From UBA285 sp049970695 (GTDB lineage: Archaea; Thermoproteota; Thermoprotei_A; Sulfolobales; Desulfurococcaceae), in contig JBMFML010000005.1 of NCBI GenBank assembly GCA_049970695.1, positions 1-64,000 on the forward strand: 64,000 bases of DNA, read 5' to 3'. How positions within the stretch are numbered: the stretch's first letter is position 1; each line of letters starts with the position of its first letter. Under the pieces are notes generated by a model. That model worked only from the letters and a program-made list of their open reading frames with translations. It made no database searches and had not been told where the DNA came from. Positions 50,921 to 59,276 of the stretch are shown here, in pieces. The translations under genes and the position numbers were made by a program.

Positions 50921-51844
50921 TTGAAGGTCGTGGTCGTGCCAGAGAGCAGGGTTTTCTACGCGTTTGATCCTTCTCTAGAGCCAGCAGCTTTTGCTAAGCC
51001 AGGCGACTTGGTGGTATTCCACACGCTCGACGCCCTCGGGGGGCAGGTCAAGAGCGAAGAAGACCTCGTAACGGCAGTAGACTTCTCCCGTGTAAACCCG
51101 GCAACGGGGCCTCTCTACGTTGAGGGCGCCGAGCCCGGCGACGCCTTAGTTGTCAAGCTCCTCTCTATCGAGACTTCTGAGCAGGGCTTCGTAGTCACGG
51201 CTCCAGGCGCGGGCGCGCTCCCCGACTTGGTGAAGAAGGCGAGGACCAGGCGGTGCACAGTCCGCGAGGGCTTCGTGGAGTTCCTCGGCTACAGGCTGCC
51301 GGCTTGGAAAATGGTGGGGGTTATTGGAGTTGCAACCAGCGAGAAGGCGCCTACTGGCGTGCCAGGCAGGCACGGAGGCAACCTCGACACAAAGTTCGTG
51401 ACAGAAGGCGCCACTGTATACCTCCCAGTAGAGCACCCGGGCGCGCTGCTCGGCGTCGGGGACCTACACGCCTTAATGGCGCACGGAGAGGTCTGCGTAG
51501 CCGCCTGCGAGGTCTCCGGCAGGGTTACGGCCCTAGTAGACGTGGCCCGGGGCCTCGCGCCAGCCTGGCCTCTCGTGGACTACGGAGACTCCCTCTACGT
51601 GCTCGTCTCCAGCGAAGACGTTAGCGGGGCCATTAGAGGCGCTGTTGAGGCCTCCGTGGAAGCCCTCTCGAGAGCCCTCGGCCTCGAGTGGCACGACGCC
51701 TACATGCTCGCCAGCCTGGCAGTAGATATTGGGGTGAGCCAGCTAGTAGACCCCAGGAAGACTGCGTGGGCTAGGATACCCAAGCAGCTCGCACCACCGA
51801 GCAGGGTGCTGAGAGCACTTGCAGAACTCAGGAACAGCTTGTAG
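50921..51844 (+). CDS. Acetamidase/formamidase family protein
   Basis: A 307-residue FmdA/AmdA-family amidase: VVVFHTLDALGGQV near the start, VNPATGPLYVEGAEPGDALVV, APTGVPGRHGGNLDTKFVTEGATVYLPVEHPGALLGVGDLHALMAHGEVC in the core, and AYMLASLAVDIGVSQLVD near the end. It hydrolyses short amides (formamide, acetamide) to the acid and ammonia. TTG start. The nuclease-like gene downstream begins 12 bases after its stop, giving an odd pair. Confidence 0.92.
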   Translation: MKVVVVPESRVFYAFDPSLEPAAFAKPGDLVVFHTLDALGGQVKSEEDLVTAVDFSRVNPATGPLYVEGAEPGDALVVKLLSIETSEQGFVVTAPGAGALPDLVKKARTRRCTVREGFVEFLGYRLPAWKMVGVIGVATSEKAPTGVPGRHGGNLDTKFVTEGATVYLPVEHPGALLGVGDLHALMAHGEVCVAACEVSGRVTALVDVARGLAPAWPLVDYGDSLYVLVSSEDVSGAIRGAVEASVEALSRALGLEWHDAYMLASLAVDIGVSQLVDPRKTAWARIPKQLAPPSRVLRALAELRNSL

Positions 51845-51856
51845 GGCGCAGGAGCT

Positions 51857-52783
51857 TTGCGCTTCTTACTGAGAGAAGTCACGTCCAGGAGCTACAAAAC
51901 CAGGCTGTTCGTAGCTGCAGAGCCAGGGCCTCCCATGCACATTTCGAGGCTCTATGGCACAGTAGTCAAGGAGATTTCGCTGAGCGAAGGCGTGGTCGAG
52001 TACAGCGTCGAGCCCGAGGCGCCGCTAGTAGTCTACGAGGTCTTCCTAGACGGCGGCGCAGCCGGCTGCAGGATGTACAGGCTCAGCACTAGTGGCCTAG
52101 AGCCCGTTGAGGCATTCGACGGCATACCCCACGTTACCAGCGGGTACAGGGCTGTTGATAAAGCAGTCGAGGAAGCACACGAGTACAGGAGCTACTGGTC
52201 CCAGAAGCTCTGCGGCACTCCAGAGGGGCCGAGGAGCTTCTACCGAGCACAGCTCGCCGCGAGCGGAGCACTCAACTACGCGCTCTACAAGAGGCTCAAA
52301 GAGCTGTGGCTGGAGTCCTCGAGAGAGTACACGGTGTTCGTGTTCGCAGTTGTGCTCGAGGCTCTACAGGCCAGTGGCTGCACTGTAGAGGCTGTGGGTA
52401 GGGAAATCTGCGAGCAGGCCCTCTCGGCAGAGAGCGCTAATCCGAGGGGGCTCTCTGCAGTCCTCAACTGCGGTGGCGCAAGGGCGGTTGTCGAAGTCGA
52501 GAAGAGAGTTGGAAGGGCCCACCCGGACATCTTTGCGAAGACTGGGAGGAGAGCCGTTATCGTGGAGTGCAAGCACGGCCCTCCAAAAACGTGGCTTGCT
52601 AAAGCACTCAGGCAGGCGGCTTTCTACAAGGAGCTTGGAGAAGTGCTCGTTCTCGCAACCCCTCGGGGTCCTGCAAGAGGAGAAGTCGACGCAATTAAGC
52701 AATACTACGACGTAGTAGAGTGCTCGCCTAGGAACGCGGACTTCTGCATCGAGCGCTTCAAAAGCATTTTCAAAAGCAATTAA
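51857..52783 (+). CDS. Predicted PD-(D/E)xK nuclease with novel N-terminal region
   Basis: A 308-residue protein. The last third has a restriction-endonuclease core: HPDIFAKTGRRAVIVECKHG with D224, E237 and K239, then ALRQAAFYKEL with a Gln-x4-Tyr-like helix (Q253). The N-terminal two thirds (strands up to about 90, helices 95-190) are not recognised. RecB/Cas4-like repair or defence nucleases share this core. TTG start, downstream of the acetamidase gene. It is not near any CRISPR or restriction methylase gene. Confidence 0.65.
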   Translation: MRFLLREVTSRSYKTRLFVAAEPGPPMHISRLYGTVVKEISLSEGVVEYSVEPEAPLVVYEVFLDGGAAGCRMYRLSTSGLEPVEAFDGIPHVTSGYRAVDKAVEEAHEYRSYWSQKLCGTPEGPRSFYRAQLAASGALNYALYKRLKELWLESSREYTVFVFAVVLEALQASGCTVEAVGREICEQALSAESANPRGLSAVLNCGGARAVVEVEKRVGRAHPDIFAKTGRRAVIVECKHGPPKTWLAKALRQAAFYKELGEVLVLATPRGPARGEVDAIKQYYDVVECSPRNADFCIERFKSIFKSN

Positions 52784-52915
52784 AGCGGAACTGCAAAGCA
52801 GCCTAGCTCCTCTAAACATGCACGATGCGAACGGAGTGAGTGGAAATAGGGGATGAAGTAAAAATGTTTAAATTTTTTGCAATAATAAAGTACTGCCTGA
52901 AAAGGTGTCCAGAAA

Positions 52916-53155
52916 GTGAGCGCCATTAAGAAAGCCATTGGAATTCTAATAACAGTGATTGGAGTAGCCACTATAATCGCGGGCTTTGCCATTGGAGGGG
53001 GGAGGGTCTCTGGGGACATGGCTCCAGTAGTCGCGCTAATGGGCTTTGCAGTCCTGCTAGTAGGCCCCTGGCTGTGGCTTGGAGAAGTGCCAGTAGCTGT
53101 GAGGAAGTTCGTCGAGGCGAGGACCGGTAGGAAGCTCGAGGGCGAGGCAAAGTGA
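52916..53155 (+). CDS. Small two-helix membrane protein upstream of CstA
   Basis: A 79-residue protein with two membrane helices (KKAIGILITVIGVATIIAGFAI and APVVALMGFAVLLVGPWLWLG) and a basic C-terminal tail ending in Lys. Its stop overlaps the start of cstA (GTGA). Bacterial CstA is paired with a small partner of a different family, so an analogous subunit role is plausible. The region before it (52850-52900) is very A/T-rich and holds a TATA-like GTTTAAATTT. GTG start. Confidence 0.75.
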   Translation: MSAIKKAIGILITVIGVATIIAGFAIGGGRVSGDMAPVVALMGFAVLLVGPWLWLGEVPVAVRKFVEARTGRKLEGEAK

Positions 53156-54966
53156 TCTCGGCTGCAGTCGTCTTAGTGGTCCTCTCAATATACGTTGCTG
53201 CCTACCTGCTGTACGGCAGGAGCCTGCTAGAGCGCAGAGTTGTAAAGGCCGATCCCTCGAGGCTCACACCGGCTGTTGAGAAGTTCGATGGAGTAGACTA
53301 CGTGCCTGCAAACAAGTACGTGCTCTACGGGCACCACTTCGCCTCAATAGCAGGCGCCGGCCCAATAGTAGGGCCTGCCACAGCCTTGGCGTGGGGCTGG
53401 CTCCTGCCACTAGTGTGGGTCCTCTTCGGAAACGTGTTCATCGGCGCCGTCCACGACTACCTGGCGCTGATGGCCAGCGTGAGGTATGGCGGGGTGTCAA
53501 TTGGAACAGTAGCAGAGTCTGTAATGGGGAGAAAAGCTAGGTACGTCTTTCTAGCCTACGTGTGGTTTGCCCTACTGCTAGTGCTGGCCGCGTTCCTGAG
53601 CGTCGCGGCATCCACCTTCGTGGCCGTCCCATCGGCAGCAGTCGTCAGCCTCTTCTACATGCCGCTAGCACTCTTCTTCGGAATACTGGTCTACAAAGTC
53701 GGGCTACCAGTTAAAGTCGCTACTCCAATAGCACTGGCAATAATGGTTGGGTTCCTCGTGTACAGCCTGAACGCCGCGCTGGTACTGAGCTACGAGTGGT
53801 GGATACTAGTACTCTCGCTCTACAGCATTCTCGCAGCTGCATTGCCTGTCTGGTACTTGCTGCAGCCAAGGGACTACCTGAATGCCTGGCTGCTGTGGTC
53901 GTTCGTAGTGCTCGCAGTCATAGCCCCGCTAATGGTTCCACTGCTCCCAGCAACAGGCCCGGCTGTAACGTCCTTTGCAGGACCTGGCGCCATCATTGGA
54001 GCAGTAGCGGGAACTCCGCCGGCTGGCTGGAGCATTGCGTGGTTCTGGCCAACAGTGCCACTAGTAATAGCCTGTGGCGCTCTCTCGGGCTTTCACTCGC
54101 TAGTGGCATCAGGCACTTCCTCCAAGCAGCTGGCTAACGAGCTCGACGCATTGCTGGTTGGCTACGGGGGCATGCTTACAGAGGGCGCTGTCTCGTCTCT
54201 GGCGGTAATACTGCCGGCCATGGTCGCTTGGGACTTCTCAGCGTTTGCCGCGAACCTCGGCATACCAGCAGACCTGCTGCTGAAGGCCGGAATAAACGTA
54301 ACGGCTACGCCAACAATACTAAAGCTCGGTCCAGCCCCCAGGTTCTACACGGCTTACGGGCTAATGCAGGCAGCTGCGTGGTCAAGGGTCGTCGGCGTAG
54401 AGGCCTTCCCAGCGCTCTACAAGGGCTTCTACACGTTTGCCGCTTGGTGCCTAACAGCGTTTGTCTTGACAACACTAGACACGTCAAACAGGCTCGGGAG
54501 GTTTGTCTGGTCGGAGTTCTTCGACTGGCTCAAGCCGGGCATTAGAAGGGTGGTTGCCAATAGGTGGGTTGCATCAGCAATTCCCGTTCTAATTGGCGCC
54601 CTAATGGCTCTCCCGAAAATGCCCGACCCCGCCGACCCCAGGAGGACCATCTACGCCTACTCGCTGGTTTGGCCGGCCTTTTCGGGGACGAACCAACTGC
54701 TCGCCGCGCTGGCCTTGCTGACCTCCGCGCTGTGGGTCTACGCCGTGCTTAAAGTACGCGGCGCCCCAAGCTACTTGATCATGGTTCCAGCCCTATTCCT
54801 CTGGCTGACGGTCACAGCTGCGCTGGTAATATGGCTCGTGTTAGTAGTGCCCTACCTGCCAGCACTCTACATTGCAACAGCCGGCGTCGTGGTAGCCGTC
54901 AGCGTCGTGCTGGATATAGTGCTAATACTCCTGTTCGTGAGGGGCCTAAAGCTGGCGAAGAAGTAG
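53152..54966 (+). CDS. cstA: CstA-family carbon starvation transporter
   Basis: A 604-residue polytopic membrane protein with about 15-16 helices. DYVPANKYVLYGHHFASIAGAGPIVGPATALAWGWLLPLVWVLFGNVFIGAVHDYLAL is the CstA N-terminal signature; FHSLVASGTSSKQLANELDALLVGYGGMLTEGAVS and FVLTTLDTSNRLGRFVWSE continue it. CstA proteins import pyruvate or peptides. GTG start overlapping the small membrane gene. It may supply carbon skeletons to the glycine/serine cluster upstream, but that is only a possibility. Confidence 0.93.
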   Translation: MISAAVVLVVLSIYVAAYLLYGRSLLERRVVKADPSRLTPAVEKFDGVDYVPANKYVLYGHHFASIAGAGPIVGPATALAWGWLLPLVWVLFGNVFIGAVHDYLALMASVRYGGVSIGTVAESVMGRKARYVFLAYVWFALLLVLAAFLSVAASTFVAVPSAAVVSLFYMPLALFFGILVYKVGLPVKVATPIALAIMVGFLVYSLNAALVLSYEWWILVLSLYSILAAALPVWYLLQPRDYLNAWLLWSFVVLAVIAPLMVPLLPATGPAVTSFAGPGAIIGAVAGTPPAGWSIAWFWPTVPLVIACGALSGFHSLVASGTSSKQLANELDALLVGYGGMLTEGAVSSLAVILPAMVAWDFSAFAANLGIPADLLLKAGINVTATPTILKLGPAPRFYTAYGLMQAAAWSRVVGVEAFPALYKGFYTFAAWCLTAFVLTTLDTSNRLGRFVWSEFFDWLKPGIRRVVANRWVASAIPVLIGALMALPKMPDPADPRRTIYAYSLVWPAFSGTNQLLAALALLTSALWVYAVLKVRGAPSYLIMVPALFLWLTVTAALVIWLVLVVPYLPALYIATAGVVVAVSVVLDIVLILLFVRGLKLAKK

Positions 54967-55034
54967 AAGGGCCGCCCCAACCCGCAAAAGCTATTTTTTA
55001 CTCTCTATTGCCTAACCCTCCACGGGGCTTCTCC

Positions 55035-55325
55035 ATGCTTACACCAATTAAGAAGGCTCTTGAGCGCTTGCTGGAGGTCCTGAGGGGTATTGGGAAGGGG
55101 CTGCTGGAGTCCAGCGTGGACGCTCTTGAAGCAGAGTTCCTCGAGCTCGAGTACCTGTTCTTGAGCATGCTCTTCGGCCCCCTCATAGGCATTAAGACCC
55201 TGCCACTACTGGCGACACTGGAGCTCCTCGACGCGGCGAGGAGCGAGGTCAAAGTGCTATTCACAAGGGGGTTCAGGGGCGAGGACGTCATAGGGGACCT
55301 CTTCGCAGCCCTGGGTGGAGAGTAG
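55035..55325 (+). CDS. Small helical protein upstream of the Get3-like ATPase
   Basis: A 96-residue protein from ATG 55035. It is amphipathic/hydrophobic: LTPIKKALERLLEVLRGIGKGLLESS, then ELEYLFLSMLFGPLIGIKTLPLLATLELLDAA, a candidate membrane hairpin, and an acidic end GEDVIGDLFAALGGE. The stop TAG shares its last base with the next gene's GTG. A TATA-like CTATTTTTTAC lies near 54988-54998. No known family. Confidence 0.65.
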   Translation: MLTPIKKALERLLEVLRGIGKGLLESSVDALEAEFLELEYLFLSMLFGPLIGIKTLPLLATLELLDAARSEVKVLFTRGFRGEDVIGDLFAALGGE

Positions 55326-56269
55326 TGATCGGTGAGCTGATAAAGAGGGGTGCTCGGAGGCCCCACGTAGTAGTAGTCCTCGGCAAGGGCGGCGTGGGGA
55401 AGACAACGATTTCAATGCTCGTAAGCCTGAGCCTCTCCCGCGGCCACAGAGTTCTCTTAGTAAGCCTTGATCCTGCAAAGCACCTCGCCGAGTATGTGGG
55501 ACCCGAAGTATTGAGAGGAAGTGTAAGCATTGGCGAGGGGCTCACTATAAGGCAGGTAGACGTGGAGTCTGAAGTCAGGAAGTACGCGGAGAAGTACGCC
55601 CAGTGGGTCGGCGACATAATGCCGTCTCTCAAGGTCTTCAACGTGGAGAGCGCAGTGGATGCCATCAAGTACTCGCCGGGCGTGGAGGAAGAGGTCTTCT
55701 TAAACGTCCTCTCGGGCCTCTACAAAGCCGGGGACTACGACTACGTAGTCGTAGACACGCCGCCAACGGGCATAGCGCTCAGAACCCTCAACCTCCCAGC
55801 CCTGTACTCCACCTGGCTGGATAAGCTAATTGAAGTGAGGGAGAGAATCGTGGCCCTCAGGTACTCGATTGCACGGGCCCTCGGCAGGGCCCACGAATTG
55901 AAGGACAGGGTTCTCGAGAAGCTCTACGAGCTGAGGCGAGTCTATGGCGAGCTCTACGAAGAGCTGAAAAGCCCCGAGCAGACCTCGTACGTCGTGGTTG
56001 CGACGCCGGAGCCGCTTCCAGTCTACGAGCTCAAGGAGTCTGCGAGGTTCCTAAAGGAGAGGCTTGGCAACGCTCCAAAGCTCCTGGTTCTCAACAAGTA
56101 CCTGCCCGAAGGGCTTGCAAGGGAAATGGGGGTTCTAGAGGCCCAGGAACGGTACCTCAGCGAGCTGAAGTCTATGGGGGCCCCAGTCGTGGTGGTGGAG
56201 TACCTGGGCAGGCCTACCAGGAGCGTTCGCGACGTCTACGAGCTCGCGGAGCGCGCCAGGGTGGCGTAG
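55325..56269 (+). CDS. ArsA/Get3-family ATPase
   Basis: A 314-residue P-loop ATPase of the ArsA/Get3 group: deviant Walker A GKGGVGKT at 20-27, SLDPAKHLAEY (switch I), VVVDTPPTGIALRTLNLP (switch II with D-T-P-P-T-G) and ATPEPLPVYELKESARFL. Only one ATPase domain, so it should work as a homodimer like Get3. No CxxC and no arsenite Cys triad are visible. Archaeal Get3 can bind tail-anchored membrane proteins. It lies between two genes for small hydrophobic or anchored proteins. Confidence 0.9.
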   Translation: MIGELIKRGARRPHVVVVLGKGGVGKTTISMLVSLSLSRGHRVLLVSLDPAKHLAEYVGPEVLRGSVSIGEGLTIRQVDVESEVRKYAEKYAQWVGDIMPSLKVFNVESAVDAIKYSPGVEEEVFLNVLSGLYKAGDYDYVVVDTPPTGIALRTLNLPALYSTWLDKLIEVRERIVALRYSIARALGRAHELKDRVLEKLYELRRVYGELYEELKSPEQTSYVVVATPEPLPVYELKESARFLKERLGNAPKLLVLNKYLPEGLAREMGVLEAQERYLSELKSMGAPVVVVEYLGRPTRSVRDVYELAERARVA

Positions 56270-56271
56270 TA

Positions 56272-56952
56272 GTGGTGTTCCTCGACTACCTAGCCTTGCT
56301 CGGGCTCTCAGCCCTCGCTGTAGCGTCTGTTACGTGGTTTTTCAAGAAGCGCAGGGAAATGCTGGAGCTGCTGAGAGACGTGACAGTGACTCTCGAGAAG
56401 TACTACAAGCCCTCGGACAAGACCTACACGTGGATCGGATACCTGGTCGGCTACAAGGCCAGGTACGTGCTTCCAGGAAAGCACAGAGCCTTCATAGTGT
56501 TTACTACAGTCCCGAGGCACGTCCTCCTCTACATGCCAGTAGTGCTGCTCGCGAAGCGGAGGGACAGGCTCGAAGTCGCAGTAGTACCGCACGACAGGTA
56601 CGTTGTTGGAGAACTGCACGTTCACAAAAAGGGCTCTTGGATCGCGGAGGCCATTGTGAAGAAGAACATGGGGGGAAGGCTTCGCGAGTTTTCAGTCAAG
56701 GAGCTCGACCTGGGCGGCTACAAGTACGTGGCCTACTACAAGGACGAGAGGCTGCTAAGTAGCTTTACAGAACTTGCAAGCAAAGCGGGGCTTCCACTGC
56801 TCTACGCATCTGCAATACCGCAGGAAAACATGGTAGTGGCTTCTTGCGAGATAACCCGCGACAATGTAGTCAAGTTCCTAGACTTCCACAAAGAGCTCCT
56901 CGAAGCACTCACAAAGCCCAAAGCGCCTCTACGCTACTACGGGAAAACGTAG
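56272..56952 (+). CDS. Membrane-anchored protein of unknown function
   Basis: A 226-residue protein with one N-terminal membrane helix (LDYLALLGLSALAVASVTWFF), a basic stop-transfer (KKRREM) and a soluble domain rich in beta strands (KHRAFIVFTTVPRHVLLYMPVVLLAKRRDRLEVAVVPHDRYVVGELHV). It is two bases downstream of the Get3-like ATPase, thus third in that operon. Its cytoplasmic domain probably faces the ATPase. No family recognised. Confidence 0.68.
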   Translation: MVFLDYLALLGLSALAVASVTWFFKKRREMLELLRDVTVTLEKYYKPSDKTYTWIGYLVGYKARYVLPGKHRAFIVFTTVPRHVLLYMPVVLLAKRRDRLEVAVVPHDRYVVGELHVHKKGSWIAEAIVKKNMGGRLREFSVKELDLGGYKYVAYYKDERLLSSFTELASKAGLPLLYASAIPQENMVVASCEITRDNVVKFLDFHKELLEALTKPKAPLRYYGKT

Positions 56953-57102
56953 TAGTGCCTTCACGAAGCCCAGGGCAAAGACCGCTGACTTCAGGAGACC
57001 GCCCAGCCTCGGCTGTTCTCCTCGAAGCACGTAAACAGCGCTTATGTAGTGGGCGCCCGTGGAAAACTCGTATAGTTGCCTACGTGAAGGAGTAGAGCGC
57101 AG
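56929..57102 (-). CDS. Small basic ORF, possible CTG start
   Basis: The minus frame ending TAG at 56929-56931 encodes a gene-like sequence: RRQLYEFSTGAHYISAVYVL, then RGEQPRLGGLLKSAVFALGF, then VKALLRFPVVA. There is no ATG/GTG/TTG before YEFSTGAHY; the only plausible start is CTG at 57102 (57 residues). A GTTAAAA element lies at 57111-57117 on the minus strand. Hydrophobic plus basic residues suggest a small membrane-associated peptide. It overlaps the previous gene tail-to-tail by 24 bases. Either a real CTG-started gene or a fragment. Confidence 0.4.
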   Translation of the reverse strand: MRSTPSRRQLYEFSTGAHYISAVYVLRGEQPRLGGLLKSAVFALGFVKALLRFPVVA

Positions 57103-57170
57103 TGGCGCAAGTTAAAAACCTAGAAAACCTTTAAGGAGGCTGAAACTAAACTACTGGTTAGGAACCAGAG

Positions 57171-57347
57171 GTGTCCGGCTCGACGAAGAAGAGTAAGCGA
57201 AAAGCGCCGCTGCACGCCAGGCAGGGCGGCGAGGAGTCTAGCGGGCTCTTGAAGTGGGTAGCGGGGTCTGGCAAAGTACCCCTCGACCTGAGGAGGTCTA
57301 TACTCAGGGAGCTCGAGCGGCTTCAGGAAGAGGCCTCGAGCGCGTAG
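57171..57347 (+). CDS. 58-aa basic/helical protein upstream of KaiC-like gene
   Basis: GTG at 57171, preceded by AGAGGTG and a CTTTAAG element near 57128-57134, opens a 58-residue frame: MSGSTKKSKRKAPLHARQGG at the basic N-terminus, LLKWVAGSGKVPLDLRRSIL in the middle, and an ELERLQEEASSA helical end. Codon use and composition are gene-like, and it precedes the KaiC-like ATPase by 53 bases. It is too short for usual gene calling. I do not know the family; the charged disordered start plus helix suggests a binding partner. Confidence 0.62.
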   Translation: MSGSTKKSKRKAPLHARQGGEESSGLLKWVAGSGKVPLDLRRSILRELERLQEEASSA

Positions 57348-57400
57348 GCCCGCTCAGTTATTACCTGCTATCGACAAACCCGCTCCTGGGCTCGGGTATC

Positions 57401-58234
57401 ATGGGCTACGAGGGCTTAGTGAGGGTTTCAACGGGCATTAGAGAGCTCGACGAGGCCCTCGAAGGAGGAGTGCCCAAGGGCAGCTGGGTTGCGGTGACCG
57501 GCGAGCCTGGAACGGGCAAGTCTATTATGTGCATGCACTTCGCCTGGGCGGGCCTCCTCGCCGGAGACCCCGTGGTCTACGTGACGACAGAGGCGGAGTT
57601 CAGGGACGTCGTGAGGCAGGCGAAGATGTTTTCAATGGACTTCGAGTCCTACAGGGTTTACGACATATCGAGCAGGCAGGAGCCGGGCGAAGCCCCGGAC
57701 ATAGTCGTGGTAGACATCTTTGGGCTCTTGAAGGTGGCGAGGCAGATGAGCGAGCTGGCTCAGCGAGAGCAGGCGGAAGCAGCCAAGAAGAAGAGGTATG
57801 CAGCCCTAGACGTGCAGACCCTGGTGGCGGCTATACACGAGGCCTACAGAGTACTAGGGGTTTTGAGAGACGAGAAGGCCAGGTCCCCCTACAAGCACGT
57901 GAGGCTGGTGATAGACTCGATCAGCGCGTTCTGGGCGGACAAGCCGGCCATGGCGAGGAAGTACAGCTACGACTTGAAAATAGCAACTCACAGAGAAAAC
58001 GTAACGGCCTACCTCGTCTCGCAGTACGCCATGACCACGAGGTCTACGTTCGGCTTCGGACTCGAGCACATAGCAGACGGAGTCTTCCACTTGTGGATGG
58101 AAGACGTCGAGTCGAAGAGGGAAGTAGTAAGGTACTTGATCATCAAGAAAATGAGGATGACGAACCACAGGAGAACGGCCTTTAAGCTGGACATAGTGCC
58201 CGGCAAGGGCATAGTGCTCTCAGAGCCCGGCTAG
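57401..58234 (+). CDS. KaiC/RadA-like ATPase
   Basis: A 277-residue single-domain RecA-superfamily ATPase. VSTGIRELDEALEGGVPKGSWVAVTGEPGTGKSIM contains Walker A at 34-41; VVYVTTEAEFRDVVRQAKMFSMDF follows; LVIDSISAFW is Walker B; and FGFGLEHIADGVFHLWMEDVESKREVVRYLIIKKMRMTNHRR is the KaiC-type C-terminus. Archaeal single-domain KaiC homologues are linked to signalling and motility control. ATG at 57401 fits the domain start; a longer frame back to 57254 would run through the small gene. Confidence 0.9.
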   Translation: MGYEGLVRVSTGIRELDEALEGGVPKGSWVAVTGEPGTGKSIMCMHFAWAGLLAGDPVVYVTTEAEFRDVVRQAKMFSMDFESYRVYDISSRQEPGEAPDIVVVDIFGLLKVARQMSELAQREQAEAAKKKRYAALDVQTLVAAIHEAYRVLGVLRDEKARSPYKHVRLVIDSISAFWADKPAMARKYSYDLKIATHRENVTAYLVSQYAMTTRSTFGFGLEHIADGVFHLWMEDVESKREVVRYLIIKKMRMTNHRRTAFKLDIVPGKGIVLSEPG

Positions 58235-59181
58235 TGCTGCCTGCAAAAGCCCCACATGTTAATTGGCGTTGGAGAAGCAGCCCTATTAGGCAGCAGCTGC
58301 CCGCTCCTAAGCCTGGCGAGGGCCCTGCTCAGGGGCTCGGCATCGAGTGCTACGGTAACGGCTACTGCAGCCAGCGCAGACCACTTACCCCACATATCAA
58401 CCCAGTACTCCTCCACGAGCTTCTCGTCAATCGAATAAGCCGTGCTCGCGATTCTCATGAGCCACCTATCAATCGGCGGTAGCTCGTAGCGCCTCGTTGA
58501 AAACGTTATTGCAAGCCTCGCAGTGTAAGGCCCAACGCCCTTAATGCCCCTCAAGACCTTCTCGGCCTTCTCGGGCTTTATTCTAGACAGCTCTCTCTCC
58601 GAAACCCCGCTTTCGAGTAGGAAGCGGGCTGCGTTGACAATAGTCCTCGACCTGTAGCCAACTCCCGCCTCGAGGAGCTTCTCAACGTTTTCGAGGACTT
58701 CGCTAGGAGTAGGCGGCCTCAACACCTTCGCGCCCCCCACCTCGACGTGCTTTCCGTAGGCTTCTACGAGCCTGTGGAGCATTCCCCACCCCTGCTTGAA
58801 GCTCGCGTTCTGCTGGCATGTCGCGGTAACGAGGGCCCACCACAGCCCGCTGGACCTGAGCCTCCACCCAGAGTACTCAACTGCGAAGGGGCCGAGCAGG
58901 GGGTCCCCCCGCGCCTTAGAGTAGAACTCCGAGGGATCCTCCCGGAGCCCCATGGCCTCCTCGAGCTTCTCCACCAGCTCATCCACGTTACTGCAGCTCT
59001 GCGAGTAGAGCTTGTAGCCGCCGTTGCGCAGCACGACTGCCACTGATGGCTCGTCGCTCGGCAGGTAAACGTAGGAGTAGTCCTCGCCAAGCCAGAAGCA
59101 CAAGTTGTACGTCGTGGCGGTAAGCCAGGGGTCCGCTCCCCGGGCCTCCAACGAGCCCTCGGCACACAGCCTGAGACTCAA
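58231..59181 (-). CDS. HhH DNA glycosylase (AlkA/OGG-like, no Fe-S)
   Basis: A 316-residue base-excision glycosylase. An N-terminal strand domain (about 1-90) precedes helices with WALVTATCQQNASFKQGWGMLHRLVEAYG; the hairpin is LRGIKGVGPYTARLAITFS and the catalytic Asp sits in PPIDRWLMRIAS. There is no C-terminal four-Cys cluster, unlike the glycosylase at 23513. Relatives remove alkylated or oxidised bases. It overlaps the KaiC-like gene tail-to-tail by four bases. Confidence 0.85.
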   Translation of the reverse strand: MSLRLCAEGSLEARGADPWLTATTYNLCFWLGEDYSYVYLPSDEPSVAVVLRNGGYKLYSQSCSNVDELVEKLEEAMGLREDPSEFYSKARGDPLLGPFAVEYSGWRLRSSGLWWALVTATCQQNASFKQGWGMLHRLVEAYGKHVEVGGAKVLRPPTPSEVLENVEKLLEAGVGYRSRTIVNAARFLLESGVSERELSRIKPEKAEKVLRGIKGVGPYTARLAITFSTRRYELPPIDRWLMRIASTAYSIDEKLVEEYWVDMWGKWSALAAVAVTVALDAEPLSRALARLRSGQLLPNRAASPTPINMWGFCRQH

Positions 59182-59276
59182 AGCGCTTCACCACGAGCAC
59201 GTGCAAGTATACGCACAGCAGTTGGGCAATTAAGCGTTATAGTCGAGCGTGCTCCTACAACACAGGGACCTAGGCA

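Noticed and set aside
52830..52915. Possible C/D-box small RNA in the A/T-rich leader of the CstA operon
   Set aside because: A GATGAAG-like and a CTGA-like element are present, but C box and spacing do not match well and no D'/C' pair is seen.
54831..55034. N-terminal extension of the small gene before the Get3-like ATPase
   Set aside because: It lies within the cstA coding region in another frame; ATG at 55035 gives a coherent protein.
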